Assembly (NCBI GenBank): GCA_021848555.1
Contig: JAJZUN010000053.1
Location: 1 to 10,703, forward strand
Direction of reading: 5' to 3'
Source of the DNA: Pseudomonadota bacterium
GTDB lineage: Bacteria; Pseudomonadota; Gammaproteobacteria; Burkholderiales; SG8-39
Length of the DNA stretch: 10,703 bases
Part shown: in pieces, positions 1 through 5,866 of the stretch
How the letters are laid out: every line of letters begins with the position of its first letter
Position numbering within the stretch: the stretch's first letter is position 1
Made by a program: the position numbers and the translations under genes
Notes under the pieces: model-generated
What the model was told of the DNA's origin: nothing
Databases searched by the model: none
Seen by the model: the letters and a program-made list of their open reading frames with translations, nothing else

Positions 1-2042
1 CCGTACTCGAAGCCGAGCACCGCCTCTTCCGAGAGGACGGAGTCGATGACGACGAAGTCCCCCTGCTTCTCGGCCACGTGCTGCAGCGGCACGTAGGTGC
101 CCTGGTCCCAGCGCTCGCGGTTCTGGTCGTGCAGCACCGCGTGCCGGTGCACGAAGGTGCCGCGGCCCGAGTCCTGCCCGGAGAGGCGCACCGCATAGCC
201 GCTCGCCACCAGCGAGGCATAGGCAAAGTGCTCCGCCATGCCCCAATCGACGGGCAAGCGGCCCTCCCCCATGGCCCTGCGGTCGGCAACCACCTTCTCC
301 ACCAGAGGATGCAGCTTGAATTCGGGCGGAATGGCGGTGATGCGCTGCGCCATGCGCTGCAGCTCGGCCAGCGGCAGCGCGGTATCGGCCGCGTCGGTCC
401 ATTTGCGGTCGAGAAACGGCACCCAGTCGACTGCGTACTGGCTCTTGAAATTGGAAATCACCGGGTCCGCGGTATGCTGCCCGGCATCGAGCGCGGTACG
501 CATGCTCTTGATCAATTCATCGGCATCGCCGTTCGCGATCACGCCCTGCGCCGCCAGCTTGTCGGCGTAGAGCTTGCGCGTGCCCGGATGCGCGGCAATT
601 CTCTTGTACATCAGCGGCTGGGTGACCGAAGGCGTGTCCTGCTCGTTGTGGCCGAGCTTGCGGAAGCAGACGATATCGACCACCACGTCGCGGTGGAATT
701 CCATGCGGAAGTCGAGCGCTATCTGGGTCGCCAGCACCACCGCCTCCGGATCGTCGCCGTTGACATGCAGAATCGGCGCCTCCACCATCTTGGCGACGTC
801 GGTGCAATACAGCGTGGAGCGCGAATCGCGCGGATCGGAAGTGGTGAATCCGATCTGGTTGTTGACCACCACGTGCACCGTGCCGCCGGTGCCGTAGCCG
901 CGGGTATTGCCCAGATTGAGGGTTTCCATCACCACGCCCTGGCCGGCGAAGGCGGCATCGCCATGCACCAGGATGGACATGACCTGGTTTCCGTCCTTGT
1001 CGCCGCGCCTGCGCTGACGCGCGCGCACCGAGCCCACCACCACCGGATTGGCGATTTCCAGGTGCGACGGATTGAACGCGAGCGACAGATGCACCGGGCC
1101 GCCCGGCGTCGACACGTCGGAGGAGAAACCCTTGTGATACTTGACATCGCCCGAATGCAGGTCGTCGGCGTGCACGCCCTCGAACTCGGCGAACAGGTCC
1201 TTGGGCATTTTGCCCAGCACGTTGACCAGTACGTTGAGGCGCCCGCGGTGCGCCATGCCGATGACGATCTCCTGCACGCCCTGGCTGCCGCAGCGCTGGA
1301 TCAGCTCGTCCACGCAGGGAATCAGGCTCTCCCCGCCTTCGAGCGAAAAGCGCTTTTGTCCGACGTAGCGGGTATGCAGGTATTTCTCCAGCGTCTCGGC
1401 TGCGGTAAGCCGGTCTAGGACATGTTTCTTGGTCTCGGCCGAAAACGCGGGCATCGAGCGGATCGATTCGAAGCGCTGCTGCAGCCAGCGCTTTTGCGCC
1501 GGGTCGCTGATGTACATGTATTCGATCCCGACCGAAGCGCAGTAGGTTTCACGCAATCCCTTGATGATCTCGCGCAGAGTCATGCGCTCCTGGCCGAAGT
1601 ACAGGCTGGCGGCGTCGAACTGCATGTCCATGTCGGTTTCGTTCAGGTCGTAGAACGCCGGCTCCAGTTCCGGAATCTGCGGGCGCTCCTGGCGCTTCAG
1701 CGGGTCGAGCTGGGCCCAGCGCGAGCCGAGGATGCGATAAGCGGCGATCAACTGCTGCACATAGACCTGCTTGCGCGCGACGGTCAGATCGGTCTGCGTC
1801 GCCGACGGGCGCAGCGTGCCCTGCTTGGCGCGCAGGGCGAAGGATTCGACGATGGGCGCGTGCGCCACGTCGCGGTCCTCCGCGCCTTTGCCCGGGCCTG
1901 CCACGAGCTGCATTTGATCGAAATACTCCCGCCATTGCCCCGGCACCGAGCCCGGATTGTCGAGATAGGACTCGTACAGATCCTCGATATACGGGGCGTT
2001 GCCGCCAAACAGGTGGGAGTTGCTCTGGAATTGTTTCATCAT
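1..2042 (-). CDS. sucA: 2-oxoglutarate dehydrogenase E1 component (partial, C-terminus beyond window)
   Basis: This is the thiamine-diphosphate E1 subunit of the 2-oxoglutarate dehydrogenase complex, which decarboxylates 2-oxoglutarate and transfers succinyl to the E2 lipoyl domain (cytoplasm, TCA cycle). The frame is open from 2042 to the left edge, about 680 codons; E. coli SucA has 933, so roughly a quarter is missing. Seen directly: the N-terminal E2-binding-like start MKQFQSNSHLFGGNAPYIED, the motif MAHRGRLNVLVNVLGK at about residues 263–278 (His265 corresponds to catalytic His260 of E. coli), and the thiamine-diphosphate motif running from GDAAFAGQG (Asp362) to VNNQIGF (Asn394-Asn395). 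The start is ATGATG; the first (2042) or second (2039) Met could be used, and the Shine-Dalgarno is weak (GAG 8 nt upstream). It lies 146 bp downstream of the kinase-like gene on the same strand. sucB and lpd would be expected beyond the left edge but are not visible. Confidence 0.97.
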   Translation of the reverse strand, partial: MMKQFQSNSHLFGGNAPYIEDLYESYLDNPGSVPGQWREYFDQMQLVAGPGKGAEDRDVAHAPIVESFALRAKQGTLRPSATQTDLTVARKQVYVQQLIAAYRILGSRWAQLDPLKRQERPQIPELEPAFYDLNETDMDMQFDAASLYFGQERMTLREIIKGLRETYCASVGIEYMYISDPAQKRWLQQRFESIRSMPAFSAETKKHVLDRLTAAETLEKYLHTRYVGQKRFSLEGGESLIPCVDELIQRCGSQGVQEIVIGMAHRGRLNVLVNVLGKMPKDLFAEFEGVHADDLHSGDVKYHKGFSSDVSTPGGPVHLSLAFNPSHLEIANPVVVGSVRARQRRRGDKDGNQVMSILVHGDAAFAGQGVVMETLNLGNTRGYGTGGTVHVVVNNQIGFTTSDPRDSRSTLYCTDVAKMVEAPILHVNGDDPEAVVLATQIALDFRMEFHRDVVVDIVCFRKLGHNEQDTPSVTQPLMYKRIAAHPGTRKLYADKLAAQGVIANGDADELIKSMRTALDAGQHTADPVISNFKSQYAVDWVPFLDRKWTDAADTALPLAELQRMAQRITAIPPEFKLHPLVEKVVADRRAMGEGRLPVDWGMAEHFAYASLVASGYAVRLSGQDSGRGTFVHRHAVLHDQNRERWDQGTYVPLQHVAEKQGDFVVIDSVLSEEAVLGFEY

Positions 2043-2098
2043 TGCGGCAGCTCGCATCGAGAAATTGAAAAGGGTGACCACGATGGAAACGAAGACCA

Positions 2099-2124
2099 CG
2101 CCGGGACGCCAATAGTTCCCGGCG
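2099..2124 (-). promoter_or_regulatory. 8-bp inverted repeat in the sucA upstream region
   Basis: CGCCGGGA (2099–2106) and TCCCGGCG (2117–2124) form a perfect 8-bp stem with a 10-nt loop, between the kinase-like gene's stop codon and the sucA start. No T-run follows on the minus strand, so it is not a canonical intrinsic terminator. It may end the upstream transcript with Rho, structure the sucA leader, or have no function. I found no convincing sigma-70 promoter in this 146-bp gap. Confidence 0.35.
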
Positions 2125-2188
2125 CCCCCGGACGCGCTTCGCGGGGTACGACTTTATCTTGTCAGTCTTTTCGGTGTTTGTCGATAGG

Positions 2189-3841
2189 CTAGCCCGCTTC
2201 CGCGGACAGCCTCTGGCGCGCCATCAGATCGAGCGGGAAAGGCGTGGTCCCGTGCATTTCCGGGACAGCGGTGAAAAACCGCGACGCGCTGGACAGGAGA
2301 ACCGAGATCTGCGCATCGAGCCCGGTCGCGATGAGCTTGCGCGCGATTCGAATGCCCTCGTCGCGCACCATGCGCGTGAAACGCTCTGCATCACGGTCTG
2401 CCTCGGCCACCTCCTTGAAGTCGAAGTACTCGCTGACGCTCTGGGGCGGCTTGAGTATCACAACCGGGCGTTTCAGCTCGTCCTCCTCCATGCGCCCGCG
2501 ATAGGTCGCCTGGTAGTACATGGGCGAAAGGTCCTCGTGCGAGATATTGAATTCGCGCTCGTAGGGCTTGTGCGTGAACATCTCGACCCGGTTCTCCTCG
2601 GTGACGGCCATGGCGAATATGCACCCGGGGAACTGGGCCCTGGATTTCTGATAGGCGTCAAACAGTAGCCTGCCGAAAGCACGCTCCTCATCGCCGGCCC
2701 CGCTGGCCTGCGCCGCCGGCTGCGGGGTCGGCGCCGCTGCCGCGGCACTAGGCGCCGTCGCCGCCGCGGCTGCAGTTAGTGCCGTGTCGGGCTCCGTCGG
2801 AACGGTCCGGTACTTTTCCGGCAGGCGATACTTGCTCCGGTATGACGGATCCGGCTGCAATATTCTGCCCTTCAAGTAAGGCAGGCGCAGCGTCATGGTC
2901 GTGCCCTTGCCTATCTCGCTCTCTATCGCCAGTTCGCCGCCAAACTCGGCGACCGTCTGGCGCACAAACACGAAACCGAGCGAGTGGACCTCGCCATCCA
3001 GCGTCTGGCGGTCAGCGAGCAGCTGTTTGATCTTCTCCGGGGACATGCCCTCGCCGTCGTCGCGCACGCGCAGCGCCACGCGGTCGCCTTCCACGATGGT
3101 ACTCACGTGCACCACACCCGCCTTGCGCCCGCCCATGGCGTCGACCGCATTCATCACCAGGTTGAAGTACATGCGGCGAAAACGCGGGCGTCTGCCTACA
3201 ATGACCGCAGAGTCCATCCGCTCGAGCTGCAGTTCCACGCGGGCCTCGGCCTTCTCCACTACATACCCGCGAACGGTATCCTGCGTGTAGTCGCGGAGGT
3301 CGTCGGCGATGTCGAACTCCTCCTGGACGCTCGCACCATTGGCCTCCTCGCGAAAGGCCGCGATGCGCAGGTGCACGCCGTAAAGCCAGCCGATGCAGTC
3401 GCGGTAATGGCGTCGCGAGCGCACCGAGCGCGCCTCCTTGGGCAGGAAGGAAAGCACCTGATCCGACCGCCCCCACAGCGGGCTGAGTATCAGATGGCAG
3501 GTGTCATGGATGGCGTCGACGTAGCGGCGGCCAAGCAGCAGGATCGTTCGTTCCGGCGAGAAACTCTTCACCGCATTCGAGTAGTCCAGGAACGCCTTGC
3601 GCACGGAGCCGAGCTTGAACTTCAGTTCCTGAACATCCGCCGCGTGCAGAACCTGCGCCTGCTCGATGTTGTAGATCTCGAGGTCGGTGTTCAGGGTGAC
3701 GTGGTAATGCAGGATTTCGTTGAAAAACCCCTCGACGCGAAGGTCGTGGATGAGAAACTTGATCTCAGCGACGTCCTTCTTGATCCCTTCCGTGTAGTCG
3801 GGCATGGCCTGGGAGGAATCGTTCGTTCGACCCGTCGTCAC
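2189..3841 (-). CDS. Soluble GHKL (histidine-kinase-type) ATPase with an unrecognised C-terminal domain
   Basis: A 550-residue protein. Residues 215–321 carry the Bergerat-fold marks of histidine kinases: N box RRMYFNLVMNAVDAMGG (222–238, with Asn227 and Asn231), G1 box DDGEGM (261–266), a possible G2 segment HSLGFVFVRQ (286–295) and GKGTTMTLRLP (311–321). The N-terminal 210 residues look helical, but no full HisKA H-box is evident. The candidate phospho-acceptors are His32 (IHDLR) and His112 (IHDTCH); His112 lies at the more usual distance from the N box. An Ala/Pro-rich linker (about 354–380) leads to a domain of about 160 residues (388–550) that I do not recognise. There is no signal peptide, membrane segment or receiver domain. 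The GTG start is preferred because AGGGG lies 7 nt upstream; ATG at 3805 has no such site. It sits between gltA and sucA on the same strand, with no response regulator visible, so a TCA-linked role is only inferred from position. Confidence 0.85.
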   Translation of the reverse strand: MTTGRTNDSSQAMPDYTEGIKKDVAEIKFLIHDLRVEGFFNEILHYHVTLNTDLEIYNIEQAQVLHAADVQELKFKLGSVRKAFLDYSNAVKSFSPERTILLLGRRYVDAIHDTCHLILSPLWGRSDQVLSFLPKEARSVRSRRHYRDCIGWLYGVHLRIAAFREEANGASVQEEFDIADDLRDYTQDTVRGYVVEKAEARVELQLERMDSAVIVGRRPRFRRMYFNLVMNAVDAMGGRKAGVVHVSTIVEGDRVALRVRDDGEGMSPEKIKQLLADRQTLDGEVHSLGFVFVRQTVAEFGGELAIESEIGKGTTMTLRLPYLKGRILQPDPSYRSKYRLPEKYRTVPTEPDTALTAAAAATAPSAAAAAPTPQPAAQASGAGDEERAFGRLLFDAYQKSRAQFPGCIFAMAVTEENRVEMFTHKPYEREFNISHEDLSPMYYQATYRGRMEEDELKRPVVILKPPQSVSEYFDFKEVAEADRDAERFTRMVRDEGIRIARKLIATGLDAQISVLLSSASRFFTAVPEMHGTTPFPLDLMARQRLSAEAG

Positions 3842-3878
3842 CGTTCAGCCCCTATCGTCTGCGTCAAAGAACCGATCG

Positions 3879-3884
3879 ATTATA
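3879..3884 (-). promoter_or_regulatory. Putative -10 element (TATAAT) for the kinase-like gene
   Basis: The minus strand reads CTGTATAATCG, a perfect sigma-70 -10 hexamer, about 37 nt upstream of the GTG start and giving a leader of about 30 nt. No good -35 hexamer exists at 16–18 bp; the region there is CG-rich (near CGCCGC). This would let the kinase-like gene be transcribed separately from gltA. It is a motif match only. Confidence 0.4.
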
Positions 3885-3958
3885 CAGGCAGGGTAAGTCG
3901 CGGCGGCGTGCGCACCGCCCCGCTCGCCTTCCGCCTTGGAAGCGCCTCGCGGCGGCGG

Positions 3959-3972
3959 CGTGGATTTCCACG
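3959..3972. other. Short inverted repeat in the gltA–kinase gap
   Basis: CGTGGA-TT-TCCACG is a perfect 6-bp palindrome with a 2-nt spacer. It lies in the gap between gltA and the kinase-like gene, next to the larger hairpin at 3981–4006. It could be part of a transcript-end structure or an operator half-site pair. Function unknown. Confidence 0.3.
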
Positions 3973-3980
3973 ACCGGAGA

Positions 3981-4006
3981 GGGGGCTCTACTCGCGTAGT
4001 ACCCCC
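3981..4006 (-). terminator. GC-rich hairpin 30 bp after the gltA stop, no T-run
   Basis: GGGGG (3981–3985) pairs with CCCCC (4002–4006), and an inner CTAC/GTAG stem closes a TCGC loop, with a 2x2 internal bulge between the two stems. It begins about 30 bp downstream of the gltA stop, where a terminator is expected, but no T-tract follows on the minus strand. It may be a processing or stability hairpin, or act with Rho. Together with the -10 at 3879 it suggests gltA and the kinase-like gene may be separate transcripts. Confidence 0.35.
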
Positions 4007-4035
4007 CATCCGTGCCCAGGCCAGCCGAGTTGCCG

Positions 4036-5361
4036 CTACTTCCTGCCGCCTTCGGCGGCCCACTTCTCCAGCATGGCGGTGGTGACGGACTTGGGACGCT
4101 CGAGGGCGTAGCCCAAAGCGCGGTCCCAGGTGATATTGGCCATGCAGCCCAGGGCGCGACCCACGCCGAACAGGACAGTATAGAAGTCCCAGTTCTTGAT
4201 GCCGTAGTACCACTGGATGACGCCGGATTGCGCGTCGACGTTAGGCCAGGGGTTCTTGGTGTGGCCGTGCTCGCCGAGGACGCCCGGTGCGACTTCGAAA
4301 ATCATCGACACCAGCTTGAACAGCGGATCGTCCTTGAGGCCCGGCGTCCTGAGGCAGAATTCGCGCTGCGACATGTAACGCGGATCGGTCTTGCGGAGCA
4401 CGGCGTGGCCGTAGCCCGGAATGACCTGACCGGAATTGAGGGTATCCCAGAGGGCTTTAGTGATCAGTTCCTTGGTGGGTTCGACGCCCTTGCAGTATTT
4501 TTCCTGGAATTTCATGGTCCAGCTGAGCACTTCCTGGTTGGCAAGGCCGTGGAGCGGGCCCGCCAGGCCGTTGAGGCCGGCAGAGTAGGCATAGTAGGGG
4601 TCGGACAGCGCCGAGTGCACCAGGTGGGTGGTGTGGGCCGAAACGTTGCCGGATTCATGGTCCGAGTGGAGGATGAAGTACATGCGGGCCACATCCTTAT
4701 ACTCTTCGCTCTGGCCTATCATATGGGCAAAATTGGCGCCCATGTCCAGCTTGGGGTCGATGGCGATCTGCTTGTCGCCGTTGTATTTCAGGTTGTAGAT
4801 GAAGGCGGCGATGACCGGGATACGCGCCACGAGGTCGCTCGCATCCTCGTACACCGATTCCCAGGCGTTCATCTTGTTGAACTTGCCCGAGTTGTAGTGC
4901 GCGGCAAATTTGGAATCCTTCTGCATCGCCAGAATGCCGGTGGAGAGCATGACCATCGGGTGGCTGTCCCGCGGCAGAGCGCGGATCACGTCAAACACGT
5001 ACTTGGGAACTTCCTGGCGCGTTTTCCACTGCGTGACCACCTCGTCCACCTGGGCCTGGGTGGGAATGTCGCCGGTCAGCAGGAAGTACCAGAAGGACTC
5101 GACGGTCGGATAAGTGGAGCCGGCAGCCTTGGGCAGGGCGGCAAAGGTTTCGGGGATGGTCTTGCCCCTGAAGCGTATCCCTTCCTGCGGATCGAGGTAG
5201 GAGATGTCGGTGACCAGACACCGGATGTCACGGGCCCCGCCCATGCACTGCCCGATATCAACCTTGTCGATGACGACGTCGGCGAACTCCTTGGTGAGTT
5301 TGGCGGTGCGCGGACGGTGCGCCAGAATCTTTTCCGACAATTTGTCTTTTAGCTGCGTCAT
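4036..5361 (-). CDS. gltA: Citrate (Si)-synthase, eukaryotic/mitochondrial-like subfamily
   Basis: It condenses acetyl-CoA with oxaloacetate to citrate, the entry step of the TCA cycle, in the cytoplasm. The 441-residue protein resembles mitochondrial citrate synthase rather than the common bacterial GltA: HSDHESGNVSAHTTHLV (232–248), NGLAGPLHGLANQEVL (264–279), PGYGHAVLRKTDPRY (315–329), KNPWPNVDAQSG (369–380) and RALGYALERPKS (414–425) are near-identical in wording to the animal enzyme as I know it. The catalytic triad is His271, His319 and Asp376 (pig His274, His320, Asp375). One visible change is Gln378 where the mitochondrial protein has His. AAGGAG lies 9 nt upstream of the ATG. It follows sdhE by 33 bp, so the two are probably co-transcribed. 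The gene symbol reflects role; the subfamily is distinct from hexameric NADH-inhibited GltA. Acquisition by transfer is an inference. Confidence 0.96.
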   Translation of the reverse strand: MTQLKDKLSEKILAHRPRTAKLTKEFADVVIDKVDIGQCMGGARDIRCLVTDISYLDPQEGIRFRGKTIPETFAALPKAAGSTYPTVESFWYFLLTGDIPTQAQVDEVVTQWKTRQEVPKYVFDVIRALPRDSHPMVMLSTGILAMQKDSKFAAHYNSGKFNKMNAWESVYEDASDLVARIPVIAAFIYNLKYNGDKQIAIDPKLDMGANFAHMIGQSEEYKDVARMYFILHSDHESGNVSAHTTHLVHSALSDPYYAYSAGLNGLAGPLHGLANQEVLSWTMKFQEKYCKGVEPTKELITKALWDTLNSGQVIPGYGHAVLRKTDPRYMSQREFCLRTPGLKDDPLFKLVSMIFEVAPGVLGEHGHTKNPWPNVDAQSGVIQWYYGIKNWDFYTVLFGVGRALGCMANITWDRALGYALERPKSVTTAMLEKWAAEGGRK

Positions 5362-5394
5362 GTGCCTGATCTCCTTACTGTATTAAGTGGTTGA

Positions 5395-5655
5395 TTATTG
5401 AGGACCGGTACGGTTCCGACTGCTGCGCATCCATTGCACCACCTCGGCGAATCGCGCGTCGCGGCATGCGGTGCGCGCGTTCACTAGATCCAATATTTCG
5501 TTGTCTGATAAAGTCAGAAGCGTCCGGAACGAATCCAAGCGCTCACCCTGCAGCTGTTCGCCGTATTTCTCCAGAAAACGCTCCAGCACCAAGTCCAGTT
5601 CGAGCACTCCGCGGCGGCACTGCCAGCGCAGGCGGTTCAGTTCTTCCGGGCCCAT
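5395..5655 (-). CDS. sdhE: SdhE/CptB-family FAD assembly factor
   Basis: A small (86-residue) protein of the SdhE/Sdh5 family, which promotes covalent attachment of FAD to the succinate dehydrogenase flavoprotein SdhA. The diagnostic region is LRWQCRRGVLELD, containing the family RGxxE motif; the remainder is helical with a charged tail, matching the roughly 88-residue E. coli protein in layout. ATG at 5655 is preferred because it places 12 residues before the CRRG cysteine, exactly as in E. coli, and GGTGGGG lies upstream, although rather far. A GTG at 5673 would add six residues but has no ribosome-binding site. It is the first gene of the minus-strand block, 33 bp before gltA. The usual betaproteobacterial neighbours sdhC, D, A and B are absent here; mdh diverges directly instead. 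Confidence 0.92.
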   Translation of the reverse strand: MGPEELNRLRWQCRRGVLELDLVLERFLEKYGEQLQGERLDSFRTLLTLSDNEILDLVNARTACRDARFAEVVQWMRSSRNRTGPQ

Positions 5656-5687
5656 TTGCGTTTTCTGCCCCACCTCAACGATTTTTG

Positions 5688-5693
5688 ATTCTG
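5688..5693 (-). promoter_or_regulatory. Possible -10 element (CAGAAT) of sdhE–gltA, placed as for a class II FNR promoter
   Basis: On the minus strand CAGAAT (4 of 6 to TATAAT) starts 21 nt downstream of the FNR-type box. Class II FNR promoters, with the box centred near -41.5, have about 22 nt there. The implied start is near 5681, a leader of about 25 nt before the sdhE ATG. The hexamer is imperfect, so this depends on the box being functional. Confidence 0.3.
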
Positions 5694-5714
5694 GCCGAAG
5701 ATCGGCGGCCGACT

Positions 5715-5728
5715 TTGATTTGTATCAA
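5715..5728. promoter_or_regulatory. FNR/ANR/DNR-type binding site (perfect palindrome)
   Basis: TTGAT-TTGT-ATCAA matches the FNR-family consensus TTGATNNNNATCAA at all ten conserved positions. It lies in the divergent sdhE/mdh intergenic region, centred at 5721.5: about 66 bp before the sdhE ATG and about 145 bp before the mdh ATG. FNR-family regulators respond to oxygen (FNR, ANR) or nitric oxide (DNR). Copies of TCGGCGG flank the site on both sides (5702–5708 and 5731–5737). Whether it activates or represses either arm cannot be read from sequence. Confidence 0.75.
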
Positions 5729-5775
5729 TGTCGGCGGTTATTGTTTGCGGCAAAGTCAGCAAGTCGCAATCGACG

Positions 5776-5781
5776 CATAAT
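5776..5781 (+). promoter_or_regulatory. Putative -10 element (CATAAT) for mdh
   Basis: CATAAT matches TATAAT at 5 of 6 positions, 85 bp before the mdh ATG, with an implied start near 5788 and a leader of about 79 nt. The -35 region at 16–18 bp is poor (AAGTCA or similar). The FNR-type box would be centred near -66 from this start, not at one of the preferred class I distances. Motif match only. Confidence 0.35.
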
Positions 5782-5866
5782 AGCCGAGTCAACCACCGCT
5801 CAACGTTCTTTTCAGCCGCAACCCGTCATTTTCCGTTAACCCCTAGCCCATCCATTGGAGTAGAAA

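Noticed and set aside
78..1418. 446-codon plus-strand open frame over sucA
   Set aside because: Shadow of sucA; the minus-strand frame carries the HRGRLN and thiamine-diphosphate motifs.
2700..2790. GC-rich low-complexity tract in the kinase-like gene as a possible frameshift or repeat expansion
   Set aside because: The frame stays open on both sides and encodes a plausible Ala/Pro interdomain linker.
2984..4111. 375-codon plus-strand open frame spanning the kinase-like gene and the gltA gap
   Set aside because: It runs antisense through the ATPase motifs and across an intergenic region into gltA; composition is that of a shadow frame.
4012..5352. 446-codon open frame antisense to the citrate synthase
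   Set aside because: It mirrors gltA on the opposite strand in GC-rich DNA, has no family motifs and no ribosome-binding site; the gltA frame has full active-site motifs.
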